Of a DNA stretch of 64,000 nt, positions 45,323 to 59,230 are shown in pieces. The notes beneath the pieces were generated by a model. The model did no database searches and was not told where the DNA came from. It worked only from the letters and a program-made list of their open reading frames with translations. Positions within the stretch are counted from its first letter, which is position 1; each line of letters begins with the position of its first letter. The translations under genes were made by a program, and so were the position numbers. The stretch spans positions 26,312,501 to 26,376,500 of the forward strand of contig CM027377.1 of NCBI GenBank assembly GCA_015680905.1, given 5' to 3'. The stretch is from Coptis chinensis (taxonomy: Eukaryota; Streptophyta; Magnoliopsida; Ranunculales; Ranunculaceae).

Positions 45323-48300
45323 TCAACTTTGCACCAATAATTTGTTATCTTTGTCTTGACATGCTCCATGATTGATGACTCATCCAATCTTGTGGCCCCC
45401 AAGATAGTGGGTCCATGTATGCGATCCGATGGCGATCCGGTATTTTGGGCAGCTTTTTACAACTTCCCGCCTATCGTAGAGTTTATCATACGATTGTGCG
45501 AGCAGCTCTCTTGTCGATTCGAGTCCCTGTTCGAGAGGTAGGAGCTTTGGAAGTTTGATGCTTCTACGTGGATTTGGGAGAATTCATATATCGCCGTTCC
45601 TCGTGCTTTTTATTGCAGGTTTAACCAATATTTCCATGTTTATGCAAATACCGCAAAAGTATGAAAACATATTTATTTCATGATTATTAAACACATAATG
45701 AACCAAATTTATATGTCTCAATGGGGTTTCATAATACACTTTTGGGTGCTTATCACACTACCCCAAAAGCACTTTGCTTGTCCTCAAGCAAAGAAGAGAC
45801 ACTAAAATAGATAAGTGGCCAAAATGTGTAGTCCTAAACTAATTCTCGTTTAGAGAGTGCGATTGCATTGACCATATGCAACAAGGCCTTAAACCACTAG
45901 GAATTCCCTAGTGGACGAGTTATAGCCTCGTGAGAGTTTTCCAGAAAAGATACTCACAAACTTCATTTATACTACAACGACTTCGATGTGAAACTTGTTT
46001 CCTAAATTAATCTCGGATATCCATACATCTCCTTAGCGGGGAGGAGGATTTATTTCTTTGAAACTCAAGTTAATATGTATTCAATAATTAAAACATCTAC
46101 ATATGATTATTCATGCAGTGAACTTTTCATTGAAATATACTAGCAGGGTTGTTTCTGGATCCTTGGAGAGCATACCTAAATGGGTTCTCACAGGTATGTG
46201 TTGAAACACATATTCACTCAAAATTTTCCCACTCAGGTTTTGTTAACTCCAGTGTGCAGTGGGCACACGTTTCCTTACATCTCAATGACAGTCAGAGGAG
46301 CCGATGTCGATCAATCACGTCTACTACTTATTATCACACCACCCTACTCCTAATTGAGCTAGAGGTCTTTATTAGGTATTGTGGGGCTTAGGTGATAGTG
46401 TACAAGAAAATGGAAATGGATAATCAAAATTTACGAGTATGAGAGAATAGGGTCTTCATATATTTATACTAGAGAAATCCTTTTTTCCTTTCCTTCTTCT
46501 AACTGAGTTTTTCCAACCTTGTTCTTAAGCCTCTGGATACTAAGGATTTTTTTTTTTTTTTTTTTTTAAATTTTTATAAGGCTTAAGAACATGATTCTAT
46601 TTTCCTTTTCTGAAGCAAGTAACTGACTTATATTTGGGACAAGTCTTTCTCTTTATTCTTTCCACATTTCATCCTATTTCTCATACTCATCACTTAGGTA
46701 GGTTCTTTTATTTGGTTTAATAGATGGGTAAGGAATTTTTGTGGTGAAAGTGAAAGGTTTGATGAAAGGTTCGATTGGAGTGACTAGCGGTAATATTTGT
46801 AACAGGTAAGAATTTTTAGCTATGTCGATCCAAAGAAGGCCTAAATTCTCGCCTAGGGTTCGGGTGGTGATCAAGTAAGTAGATGCGTAATTTCCTCTAA
46901 TCGGAAAAACTACTCCTCTGTGTCATCACACACAAATCACTCATATCAAGGCTTTTGGTTAGATTCTCACAGGATTTATAGTTTAAGTAACTAACCGTTG
47001 GTTCCAGAAACTTACTGCTATGTACAATCAATGATACTCAGTAGATGAATATTCATGAAAAGATGTATAAACTATTGCATACGTATTATCTAAAATTTCT
47101 TAAAAACAAATCCTAATTCGGATACTAATATGAGATTTCTAGACAATTTTCATCATTGAAAAGGAAACAAGACTTTGTCACTAAGTACAATTATTAATAT
47201 GAAAATAAAAACTATATATAGGCTACAAGATGCCTATTTTTTTTTGCTATAGGTTTAAAGCACCCCCAAACAGAATGATGCTTAGTCCTCGAAGGATCAA
47301 TAATTAAAGAGAGAAAGTACCTGAGAACCGTGAGCAAAATTAGGGCTAGATTGCTGGAACAGAGAGGTTGGAGATCATAATATATTATTCAGAAAGAACA
47401 AGAAAATGTTCAATAGCACACTAAACATAGCACACGATATAATAAACCACAGCATACGAAACATGAAAAACAATAGCACACCAAACAAAAGGTTTAGCTA
47501 GATATATGTACAATGGCAAACTCAAGTTTACCATCCAGCAGGACGTGAAGGTCTGGCGTCCTCTTTAAGGAAATGCATTTCCTTAGCATCGCGCCAATAG
47601 ATAATAGTCTGCCAAATTTCTACCCATTCTTTGTCTCCGGATTCCCTCAAATTGGTCTTCATCTTTTCGTCCTTTGGGTAACATCGAACATGCCTCAGGT
47701 ATTGGCGGGGACGCTTCCATTGATGAAACCTTAATGGCGAATGATTACATTTCTTTGGGCACATGGAATCCACCTCATTGATCATGAAAAGTAGCCGCAA
47801 ACGTGGGAAATGTGTCTTCATGATTCGCAAGCGGTGACTGGTAAAAGTATATACTTATCCCGAAAAGTGCGAGAGCTCGTTTCAATTTGGAGAGACAACA
47901 CAACCTAAAATGTTAAATAAAGCATGACCCGAGCTAGTGCGAATGAATACTACCATAAAGGCCTCATTGGCGAGAGAAATGCCAATCTCCCATAATGTTG
48001 AGTACAAATAACATTGCAGTCCCCATGTTCATGGTCATGCTTGCTAATGGAATGGTGATGTTACGCCATGGTACATGGCCATCTCCTTCTCGTTTGATCT
48101 CAAGACCATCACCATAAGAGTCGCGAAATGCTTGCCACTGAAAAGAACGGTAAAATTATGATAGATGTAATGCCAAGATGCAGCGGGTTAAGTGATATGG
48201 AAGGTCCAAAGTTAGAGCAAGTTGTTGTTCGAGAAAAGATATGAGGTGTGTCACCAACTTCGGATTGTGAATCCGTCTAAGTAGAAACCATGCGCATGGT

Positions 48301-50150
48301 TGAATCTCGGAGTGTCATCCATATTAGCATAAAAGTATGCAGCCCAAACTAGGAGAATAAGTTTGGTCAGGTTGAAGAATTAGGGAAGACCACCCAATGT
48401 TTGTGATGTAATCATGGAAGAGATGGCCATAGGCATTGGAATCCATCATAGATTGAAAGGATTGCTCAGGAATGAGTTTGGGAGGTACCATGGATGATGA
48501 AGATGCAATGTTTGATGAAGATGCCATGGTGGATGAAGTAAAGAAATGGGTAACGATATCGGCGGCTGAATGGAAAAATGAGTATGTAAGAAAATACACC
48601 CTCCTGTAGCACATGTTAAAATTATATTAGTCACAACGGAAATGATGACAATCCTACTAAGCATTTCATACAAAATAAAACAAAAAGATAAGATAAAATA
48701 CATAGATGCACGGAAAAAGCGTAATAACATATATGATTATATACTTATTGACTTAGTAATATCATGGATTACGATATTGATCTAGGAGATGCATATTTTT
48801 TGCACGGTTTGTTTGTTTAGGTCATCTATTTGTTGGCGAAAGCTGCATCGAATGTCCCCTTGGCTTGGCAGAGAGAGTGAGTTTGATTTTCCATTAGGAG
48901 AGCATGATTTTGCAAGAATTGAGAATGATTTTCCAAGATCTCCTCTGTTCAACATCATCGTTGCTTGACGATCTTGGAAATCCTGAAGAGTTGTGATGAT
49001 GATATCCGAAATGGCGTGTAGTTCCTCAAACCACGATGAAGAAGTTTAATGCCTTCCATGGGATTAATAATATTGACATGGCATTTTCATCAAATAAATT
49101 GTCGAATTTGAGCTTGAGGTGTTACGCTCATCTATCGAGTATCGGGGTCAAAACCCAGCGGAGTAATCTGTTTGAAGTACCTTTATATATGCTCTTTGAA
49201 GGGGTGTCTCGGAGATATTATTGGATAACCCCAACACATCATAATCTGCGTAACCAAAGTGGGTAGAACTGGCGACCTTCTTGTTTTTCTTGGTGATTAC
49301 GTTCGGAGGTGTTGGATCGGACAAAAATCATCTCTTTGAGTTTGCAAAATCCAAAGTAGGTGAAGTTGAGGCTTTGTGACTTCGGTTTGGTGTGATGTAC
49401 CTACCACATTATGTCCCCGGTGGAGCACAACCGTTGATTCTGTTTCAAAGAGCGTTGAAGAACCATGTGATGTGTATGTTCGACGTCGCCATGAGATCTG
49501 GTAGCTCATGATAAAAGTTTTTTGAATCGAATGATGACTCTTGAACAAGGGACTCTGGTTTTTAATGGGATTTGAAGTATGTAGGAGATCATTTCCTTAT
49601 TCAATTCAATGTCGTTGTCCATAGGCATTGAAGTAGAATTTTCCATCTTCATAACCGCTAAATTGGTAGAATATCAAAACCAATTCTCGGGAATAACTAG
49701 CTGCTTTGAATGATATAGAAGAGCGTCCATCCTCGACGTATGATTTGGTGTCAAAATAAGGAGAAAACCGGCCTTCTGAGAAGTTTTTAGGTAGTCTTTC
49801 TCTGCGTTATTTTTTTCTTGGTTGAGCCATTCTTTGAGGAAGGATAGTGAAAATTGTATGAATAAGAATGGCTTAAAAGAAGAGATTTATAGGCAATCTA
49901 TTAGGCTATACCAATCACGGAGTCCAAGTGTATTTAATGACCCATGTGATTATTATGAGCGACATCATAGGGGATCCACGATAAGTCTTTGTCATGTCGG
50001 ATATCCAAATACAATTAATGAGATGGTTTAATGTTTAGAAAAATACGGAGGAAAGTTTCACGGGGTAGTTAGACTTACCGTAATTTCAGAAATGATGATC
50101 ATAACTTCGGTAATAGAATATGGATAGAATAATCGAAATTTTGCATGTGT
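45300..50150 (-). mobile_element. 3' part of an Athila/Tat-like gypsy fossil
   Basis: On the minus strand CTTTGCTTGAGGACAAGCAA (45776-45795) precedes a G-rich tract and then TGATAAGCACCC near 45755. 'TTGAGGACAAGCAA' followed by a G-run and the 3' LTR is characteristic of plant Athila/Tat-type elements, so the LTR would run left from about 45757. The minus strand at about 47530-48520 carries a decayed ORF starting MASSSNIASSSSMVPP. The partner LTR was not found in the window, so it is either truncated or belongs to a different element from the gag-pol at 53.6-59.2 kb. Heavily broken. Confidence 0.5.
47528..48614 (-). pseudogene. decayed extra ORF of the Athila/Tat-like fossil
   Basis: Minus strand, beginning MASSSNIASSSSMVPPKLIP near 48522, followed by NAYGHLFHDYITNIGWSSLI and PSLG. 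The layout (Ser-rich start, then a W..L....Y.PSL pattern) recalls the extra ORFs found between pol and the 3' LTR in Athila-type elements, but I do not recognise it with confidence. Function unknown; broken in several places. Confidence 0.35.
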
Positions 50151-50285
50151 GACAAGTGTTATGTGTACCTTGTAGCATGCTTGCGATTTTCTCTGAACAC
50201 TATGTGTATCCATTAATTATTTGGTGAGTTACGGATGGCATTTCTTTGTTATGGTTTGTTTATTTATTTCCTTATTATTATTTTT

Positions 50286-50357
50286 TATTTTTTTTTTTTT
50301 ATTTATATATATATATATTTTTATTTTGTTATTTTTTATTTTTTTTTTTTTTTTTTT

Positions 50358-50432
<75 letters not shown>
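50286..50432. repeat. poly(T) and (TA)n low-complexity tract
   Basis: Runs of T are followed by about 35 TA units with one phase break. ORFs drawn through it are artefacts. Confidence 0.95.
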
Positions 50433-50434
<2 letters not shown>

Positions 50435-50469
50435 TAGAGAGGAAAAACAACTAATATACACAACTAATT

Positions 50470-52190
50470 AATCTGGAACTTCTCCATTTAATCGTAACCC
50501 GTACAAATGTGTGAGAATTATTTAACACACCATACTAATATACAAAATGAAAAACAGAAAAAGGGAGGGTTACATAGATCTAGATGTTACGGATCAAGTT
50601 ATGCATGAGTGACAAGAGAATAATGATAAACACGTTATCGATTAATGTGATAGCCCATAAAGCGTTGCTCCTTTTCCCATCGCTCTAGTTTATTCATTAT
50701 TGTCAAGAAATTGAAAATTTGTGAATAAGAAGTTGTGAAGATTGAGAGAAGGGAATGAGTGAAAGAGGAAAGGAGAGTTGTATTTATAACTTGGTTTCGA
50801 CCGTTGGGCATGTGACCGTTTGGATCGATCCGTTGGGTTCGACCGTTGGGCTTGTGAGAGTAGGCCCAATGAATCAAGGATCAAACTCATATTTTTGAAA
50901 GTACTATATATTAAGCATAACATAAATAATTTCTCATTTAAACGATGCGGAGATACAAAATTATGAGAAATCAACCGATATATAATAATTTAGCACTAAA
51001 AATAAAAATGCAATGCATTAGGGAAATAAATGACATAGTCATTTTAAACCAAAGAAAATAAACGACTCTTGGGAATCCTCGGGTTAGCGAAGATGAACCG
51101 GGTTTCTCGTCTTGACCCACGGCGAACTTCATTTTGAGTTGGATTTGGCGAGGAATGTGGCCTATAGATGTAACAAACCCGATCTTGGAATTGCTGGCGA
51201 TTAGCCATCATCATTCTCTGGAATTGGCCTTGGCGATTTCTCATTTCTTCTTTGGAATTCATTCGGGAAGTAATCATCTCTTCTGGCGAAGAAACATCCT
51301 GCGCATACTAGAATTCATGTTCCTCAAGGCATCCATAGGAGTATTGATTTTAGCATGGTATCTTCATTAAAAGCAGTTTGGTGGTGAAAGGAGGAGGAGG
51401 TATGCGTTATCATGCTCAATATCATCTCTAGCTCTTTGGGTCCCGATGGTCTAAAAACACAAGTCTCAAAAATTCCAAAATTCTCGAAAGACCTTGTTTC
51501 AATGAAAGGAGTAGCATTTGGAACCCTAAGTTAAGCATAAAAGCCGAAAGTAACAAAGTCTGACAAGAGGAGCTGACCTATTTGACGTGGTCGTAAGAAT
51601 ATGGCCCGGAAGTGGACCATACAGAAAGTGTGCTTCCTCTCTGTAGGATCCGCGGAGGTGCAAGAAAGTCTTGTTCACGTCGGGCGTCTTTGAAGTTCCA
51701 ATGGCGTTGTGTGCCAACCATTGAGTGGCGGCTAATTGGTTACGTCACGGCGAATCTTTGGTACACTTGATTCGAGCGATGTTGTACTCCCCCCTCGAAG
51801 CGTGTCAAACATCAAATCCCTCGTGGTCGGATACTCGACAATAACAGGGTCGGGCTATCGAGTTAATCGGAATCGTGGCGGCGGTATTGAAATCAACTCG
51901 GCGTGAGTTCACGTTCCATCCATCGCCCGTAATCCAAAATTCGTCACCCGGAAACCTCCATTATTATAAAATTTCAACACCAATTCTTGAATATTGAGCT
52001 GGGATTGATGCAATAGATATTCCCACTCTCTACTTTCAATTTCCTCATCAAAAATGGGTGAAACATCCGGGAATTATAGAGATTTATGAAATTTCTCTCG
52101 ATTGTAATTTGTCTTCGTGCTGCCATAATAGCGGTATAATTTAAATTTTTATGGTGCAAATAGCAAGAGGAGGTGGAGGAGGTGGTCTTT
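50470..52190. other. mobile-element-like stretch, not resolved
   Basis: No recognisable domain. A minus-strand ORF at 51044-51277 (MITSRMNSKEEMRNRQGQFQ) is Gln/Arg-rich and could be a gag tail, a guess only. A single 'actcccccctcg' tract at 51787 may be a polypurine tract read on the minus strand. Confidence 0.3.
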
Positions 52191-52474
52191 GGAGGAAGGG
52201 GTTGAGGTTGGTGGAGTTTGGCCAGCGTCTTGTGGTCGAATTCATCCTTCTTTGGTATGCTTATGGTATGAGTGGATGATGAGGGACCAAGATCCGTTTT
52301 TGTGGAAGAAGAAGTGGGGGTGGGTGGGCGTGGGTGCTTTGGCGTGGGCTTTGTACCCGGATCTTGGGTTTTGGGTGGGTCAAAATTTTTGGCCCAAGTA
52401 CAAATGAATTACAGAAATTCCTCTTATGTCGAAAAGTTCGAAATTTCAAAGCGTGGAAATTGATTCGTTTCAAC
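52191..52474. repeat. right arm of a long-distance inverted repeat
   Basis: Inverted match to 44916-45207 with roughly 85-90% identity by eye. 84 bases to its right is a run of 27 T (52558-52584). Confidence 0.85.
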
Positions 52475-52557
52475 TCGAATTTAACGGATGAGATATCGAA
52501 ATGATCGATATTAAAAATGTCATCCACTAGAATATGAAAAATCACATTCAAACATAA

Positions 52558-52584
52558 TTTTTTTTTTTTTTTTTTTTTTTTTTT
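52558..52584. repeat. T27 homopolymer
   Basis: 27 consecutive T; on the minus strand a poly(A). It could mark the tail of a retro-inserted sequence, but no LINE or processed-gene body was recognised beside it. Confidence 0.8.
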
Positions 52585-53014
52585 CAACCAAACTTTGGTT
52601 TTATTTATTTATCCTTTATATACAAATGTACAAGTCGAGAAAGAGCGTGTCAACAACACCGGAAATCCAAATAAAACAACACATCAAAAGACTTAACTTT
52701 CGGGCAACTTTCATGTCGGCTCGGGTGAACCCAATCCGGCCCGGTGTGGCTTATCCTTTATGTTTTGGGGGCCTAGGGTTTAGGGCGGTACCATCCTTGA
52801 CCAATGTGCAATGGTCTAATAATAATATTACCCTTAGTACATATGGTATAGCCTCAAACCGCCCAAAGCGATCACATAGAAAACTGAGCGGGGTTGGCAC
52901 AGGGGAATCCATTGCCCCGTCTGAACTAGGAAATGTCGAGATGGTGCATATCCACGACTCTCTTTGGGCACCATCTTTGGGTGCTAATAAAACAAAAGCG
53001 TGTATATACATGTT

Positions 53015-53148
53015 GAGTCTTTTAACGTCGGATCCTCAAGGCGAAAGTGAGTCTTTTAACGTCGGATCCTCAAGGCGAATGTGAGTCTTTAACGTCGATC
53101 CTCAAGGCGAATGTGAGTCTTTTAACGTCGGATCCTCAAGCGAATCCC
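53015..53148 (+). repeat. 34-bp tandem repeat, four copies
   Basis: Units start at 53015, 53049, 53083 and 53115, each beginning GAGTCTTTTAACGTCGGATC or a close variant. The third is two bases shorter. Confidence 0.93.
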
Positions 53149-53580
53149 ATGGGGGAACAGCGGGACGGCGGCGAAGTTTATCTGTTGAGCTGGTGTCGGA
53201 CAATAATATACCTTATACCGGCTCATCTCGGATAAAAGATCAAGACACGGACGAAAGGAGTTTGGCGGTTCATACACCACCCCATCCTTTTTAAACCGTC
53301 GCTTTTCGAGCAAAAGTACTACTCGACCATTACCAATTCGAGATGGGTGAGATTTGGACCAAATGATGAGTTGGAGTTCGCGAGGAAGAGAATAGAAAAG
53401 GGAGGAGAAAAAGGAGTTGAAATTTTTGGTACCCATTGTTTTCCTGGAGGCACGTTTGCTTTCGATTATCGAAGACATTTATACTCGGTTGAAGTAGAGT
53501 TTTTCGTGGACTAAAAGGTTAAGCTTGCAACCACACACTCTAGGAATTTTAGAAAAGAAAATAGAAGAGGGCCGGCTACC

Positions 53581-56500
53581 CTAATGGCATACTTTTCTGT
53601 TTAAATACATGGAAAGAAGTACACCAGCGAATCTATTAGTGCGTAGATTTGGATCATTGAGAAGAGTCTCTTCGACATCCGGAGAGCATAACTCATGATA
53701 ATGTTTAAACCGGCCATTTACTTGGAATTCGCTACCATCATTTTCGTTTTTCACGAGAGATAGCCCCATAAGGGGTGACAGTGAGACGATGAAAGGACCG
53801 GACCATCGAGTTTTAATTTTCTGGAAAAATGTGTAATCTTGAGTTGTACATCAAAACTTTTGACCGACTTTGAACTCTTTTTCGCAATATGTGCTTGTCA
53901 TGCACTCTTTTCATGTTGGCTTTATAGGATTTAGAGAGATCATAGGCATCACTCGAATTTCCTCAAGCTCATTTTAACTGCAATTTTCTTTTTAAGCTGC
54001 CATGTTAGTGTTATAATTGAGGCTTTTGATGGCCCATAGAGCCACGGTGCTCAAGTTCAACCGGGCAGATGACAAGGTTTTCAAAAGCGAGGCGATCACG
54101 GAGACATCCCTATAGGTGTCTTAAAAGGCATTACGTATGCCCACAAGGCATCGGATAATCGTAGAACCAGTCTTTCCTAGATGGATTGTGATTTTTTTCC
54201 AAAATGGATTTTATTTCTCGATTAGAGACTTCTACTTGACCAACCTTGGTTTTGAGGATGATACGGAGTTGCCACTTTGTCGTGACTCCATATTTCTTTA
54301 CTAATGATTCAAAAATTTTATTGCAGAAATGTTTTCCCCGTCACTAATTATAGCTTTTGGAACACCAAATCGAGAGAAAATATTTTCTTTTACAAACAAA
54401 GCGACTGTTTTATGATCGTTAATACGACATGCCAATGCCTCAATCCATTTTGACACATAGTCAACTGCTACAAGTATGTATAGGAAGCCATGAGAATTTG
54501 GAAATGGACCCATGAAGTCGATGCCCCATACATCAAAGATTTCCACAATTAGAATGGGATTTAAGGGCATCATATTACGTTGAGTAATGCGACCCTGGCT
54601 GGCGGCGATTGCATGCTTTGCAATGCTCATGTGCATCTCTAAGCGGTGTTGGCCAATAAAACCACATTGTAGAACCTTGGCGCGGTTTTCTTACCACTAA
54701 AATGACCACCACAAGATTGTTCATGGCGGAAGGATAACACATCGTTGTGTTCCCGGTCGGGAATCTGCGGCGGATTAGTTGGTGCGAACAATACTTGAAA
54801 GGTAGGGATCATCGAAATAGAATTTCCACGGTGGATAAAAACTTTTCCGGTCATTCTGAGACCAAGATAAAGGAACTTCCTCGGTAACTAAGTAATTTAC
54901 TATGTCGACATACCAAGGGGCGAAAAATAGAGTACAAGTGTTCATCACGGAAAGGAATCCGAGATAGGTTCGATGTCGATTATCAACATCAGCGACAAGT
55001 CTTGATAAATGGTGCGCAACCACATTTTAAGCTACCTTTTTATCTCTAATTTGAGAGTAAAACTCTTGCAAAGGAGAATCCATCGGATCAACCTTTGTTT
55101 TGCATCTTTTTAAGCTAATAGATAGCGAAGTGCGCATGGTGAGTGTAGACAATAGTTGGAGAACCCACTAGGTAAGGGCCGAAACTTATCTAGCATATCT
55201 GGCGAGAAACTCTTTTCGGTGGTGGTATAGTTTCGTTGAGCTTCATTAAAGGGTTTTACTCGCATAGTAAATGACATCTTCACCGGCGGCTTATCTTCGG
55301 CGTTGCCCACACATTAAGGGTTTTACAGCTCAATAGCATAGTTATCTTCTCGGCGTTGCCGCGTCACACATTAATTCAAAAGGTTTAGACCAATCGGTGG
55401 TTGAATTATGGGGGCGGTAGTTAATGCGGTTTTAATACCTCAAAGGCTTGTTTGCAAGCTGGCTGAAATAAAAGCGGCATCTTTAAGCGGGGAGATTGGT
55501 TAAAGGTCTAGCAACCTTTGAGAAATCTTGAATAAATCTCCTATAGAAACTGCGTGTCCTAAGAATCTTGTAGCGAATGTCTCGAACTGTTTTTGGTATA
55601 GGAAGTGAAGCAATTTTTTTCTATCTTAGCTTTGTGGAAACCGATTCCGTCCTTTGAAGCGATATGTCCTAAAACTATTCCTTTAGTAACCATGAAATGA
55701 CATTTTTCCCAATTAAAACAAGGTTTTCTCTTCTGGCGTGTAAATACTTTTCAAGATTTGATAAGCGACTATCGAAAGAATCTCCATAAATTGAAATTAG
55801 TCCATGAATACCTCCATAAACCGTTCAACCATATCGAAAATATGAAGCATGCGGCGTTGGAAAGTACCGAGGTGCATTGCAAAGGCCAAAAGGCATTCGA
55901 TCTATATGCAAATGTACCAAATGGGCCAATTGAGCGTTGTCTTTTCTTGATCGGCCGGGGTCTATGACTATCGAAAATAAGCGGAATAACCATCAAAGCG
56001 GTAATAGGCATGACCGGCTAAGCGTTCGAGCATCGATCGATGAATGGAAGTGGAAAGTGATCTTTACGGTGGCGGCATTAAGTTTGCGATAGTCGATGCA
56101 TATTAAGCCATTTCTTTGGGATCTGGCGGAAATGCATTCATCTTTATCATTTCGCACAACTGTAATGCGGATTTCTTTGGAACTTCGTTAATGCGGGACT
56201 CACCCAAACACTATCGGAGATAGGGTAAATAATACCGCATCTAGTAATTTTTTAACACTTCCTCCGGACCACATCTTTCATGGTAGGTTTTAAGCGTATT
56301 TGGTTCCGCGGCGTCTTTGCATTTTCTTCGGTGTATGCGATGGGTGCACACATTAGGTTCAATGCCTTTAATGTCATCTAGGGACCATCAATAGCGAGCG
56401 ATGTTGTTGAATGACATTAATTAAGCGAGCTTCTTGATCGTCGGTTAATTGTGAAGAAATAATAATTGGGTGGCGACCATCGACATCAAAGGTATGCGTA

Positions 56501-59230
56501 TTTTAATTCGAAGGAAGTGGTTTTTTTCAGGGTGTGGGAAGTGGGTATTAAAGATTCTTGAGGAAGGTCATCATCCATGTAGTAAGCAGTTGATGATCAT
56601 CAAGTTACTTGACATCAACTGTTGTAGGGTCAAATAATGATGCGACTCTAATAACTCATTTACTTCTTGTGTATAATCATCGTCCTCAAACTTCGAATTA
56701 AGCTAAAGGAAAGAAATTGGTACACTTCATCTTCAGGAAAAGAGTTTGTAAAATACTCTTGCGGAATGCTGTCAACCCTGTTAACCTCACCATCAATGTC
56801 AGGCTTTGGAAGTTGTTTCATCAACTTGAACACATTCACCTCGATCGAAAGATTTCCGAAGGACATGGTCATGGAACCATCTCGACAGTTAATAAGAGCA
56901 TTAGTAGTGGCGAGGAACGGACGTCCTAAGATGATTGGAATGGAATCACATGCAACTTCTGTATCCAAAATAACAAATTCTACAGGATAGAAGAAATCTT
57001 GGACTTTTACAAGGACGTTTTCCACAATTCCTTTTGGATACTTTATGGAGCGATCGCTAGCTGTAGAGTCATGGTGGTAGGTTTAAGTTCATGAAGACCT
57101 AGTTGTTTAAATAAATAATATGGAAGTAAGTTCACACTAGCTCCTAGGTCTAGTAGGCGATGGCGTGTATTTGTCACCTAAGGTGCATGGAACCGTTGGT
57201 CTACCGGGGTCCTTGTATTTTACTATACCATTGTGTTGTGTTGATGGATGGAAGCTGTTGGTGAGAGCGGCTTGTTGAGAACGTTAGTTCTTCTTTTTGT
57301 GGTGCACATATCTTTCAGAAATTTTGCATGTTTTGGTAATAATTTTAAGGCATCGAGAAAAGGTAAGTTTATTGTTAAATTTTGAAAAGTCTCTCGAATT
57401 TCAACAAAATTGTCATCAGGTTTATTCTTTGCCAAGCGTCACGAGGAAAGCGGTGCCTTAGGGAGGAATTTGGCAAAGGGTCTACTTGCTTTGTTTCCTA
57501 CATTGGAGGTGTTGACTTTGTTGAATCTGGGGAATCTTCCGTAGGTTCATTCTTAGAAATAGATTCCTTGGAACCCTCTGTTCTTTTGGTTGATCATCGG
57601 CATCGTATCGATTGTCGGCCAGTTTTCGGATCGTAAAGTAGTGATTGCATGGACCTCACCTTGGTTGGGGGTGCTTGTACCGAGGGGGCATTGGTGAGTT
57701 CAAAGGCTGTGTTTCTTTGGTTTAGGGTTTGGAATTGCTTGTGCGAGGAAACCGCCTTTTCGACTCTTTTCTTGCGCCAATTCTTTGAAGTGATTGTTGG
57801 ATAGGCGTTAAAATTTGAGGCTGTTGGTTCATGTAAGCCGGGGAAAGTCTCATTTGTCCTATCGTAATGGTTGGCGAGGTTGTGCAACGGTAGTAGTTCT
57901 CGATTATTGCTTAGAAGTTGTTGATTATAGTTGGGATTTGGATTAAATTTGGAACAAGGCTGCGGTTAGTCGATAATTAGCATTAAATTATTTTGAAATT
58001 GACCTTGTTGGTATTGTTGATTATTTCCTTGGCGGTATGGAATAAAATTATTGGTAGGTCGAACAGGTTGATTAGCGAAACGGGGAGGAGCCCCATTTGT
58101 TGGTTATTTTTGCCTTGGCGAAATTCGGATGTTGTCTCCACGGTGCATGGGAATGTTGAATGCACATGCCTCCTCCGCTTGTTGAGTAGGGGAAGCATAT
58201 AACAAGGGACAATATGCATCGGGATGATCGGGACTAAGACAAAGGACCACAAGGAGTGGTGTCAGCGTTCATATTTGGTTTTGGTAGTTGATCGTTTACT
58301 TGAGCTGCAAAGGGCATCTACTTTTTAGTTAGGGATTCTATCAAATTTTTATTTAGGGATCGGGTTTTACCTCAAAAATAGATGTGGCTTTTTGTAACGG
58401 TATCCTTTGATGATCTAGGCGGCTCGGTGTTACCCGGTGTGTACCTTTTTAGCTTGTTTTCAAAGAAAAGTATAAGCTTTAGTAGCTCCTTTGTCCATGA
58501 AGCAACCTCCGTTCATTATATCAAGAGTTTCTTTTTGATGATCAGACGGACCATTAAAGAATGAGCGAACAAGGACGACTTTTTCTAGTTGGTGGTGAGG
58601 ACATTCTAACGAGAAGATCGATAAAAGCGACTCCATGCTTCCGTAAAAGGATTCATGAGGGATTTTGCGGAAGAATTGAATTTTTACGAAGCATTTCGGT
58701 TGTTTTCTTCGAGTGTAAAAGCTGAAGCATAAAAGCTTGAACTAGTTTATTCCATGTGTCTATGGATTGTGATTGTTGTCTGCTAGCAGTTGATGCTTTT
58801 CGCTAAAGTGAATGGAAGCGGTCGAAGCAAGAGTTGTTCCTTAGAGGCTGGCTGGATGATGAAATGTTGTTGCCACTTGTTGAAGTCTACGAAGATGATT
58901 ATGCGGTTTTAGTGCTCCAAACCATGATATATTGGTAACAAACTGAAAGCGTTTGGTGGGATCTGAAAATCACCGACAATGTCCTCAAGTTTAATCGGGG
59001 AAGAAGGTCCTTCTGTATGTGCGATATAGAAGTCGAGAGGGGCTTTCTGCTGCAGTGGAGGATCGTCGGCCATAATGATTTGAAGTTGATGGCGGCGAAG
59101 GATTGTGATGAAGGTAATTAATTAGTAAAGAAGAACAATTTTTATGTGAGAACTTACGCAATTGCTTATCGTATTTTTTTCGGCGATAGGTTTGTTCAAT
59201 TTCTTTAGTGGAACCGGACCTTAATCTCAT
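53581..59230 (-). mobile_element. Athila-type gypsy gag-pol fossil, minus strand (copy A)
   Basis: Gag starts MRLRSGSTKEIEQ at 59230, and a basic C-terminal region lies near 57600-58250. The protease region (56660-57435) has NLTINLPFLDALKLLPKHAK, then IPIILGRPFLAT. RT is present in short broken frames (55400-56400), RNase H near 55100-55310 and the zinc-binding region near 54640-55020. The integrase core (54301-54636) has [20 protein letters not shown] and [10 protein letters not shown]. The integrase C-terminal end with FQVNGRFKHYHE lies at 53581-53769. The motif set fits Athila. Very heavily broken (dozens of breaks). Confidence 0.85.

Noticed and set aside
50221-50471. ORFs of Ile-Tyr and Phe repeats
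   Set aside because: Pure translation of the (TA)n/T-rich tract.
52261-52587. 108-residue minus-strand ORF starting with poly-Lys
   Set aside because: Begins in the T27 run and crosses the inverted-repeat arm; no domain.
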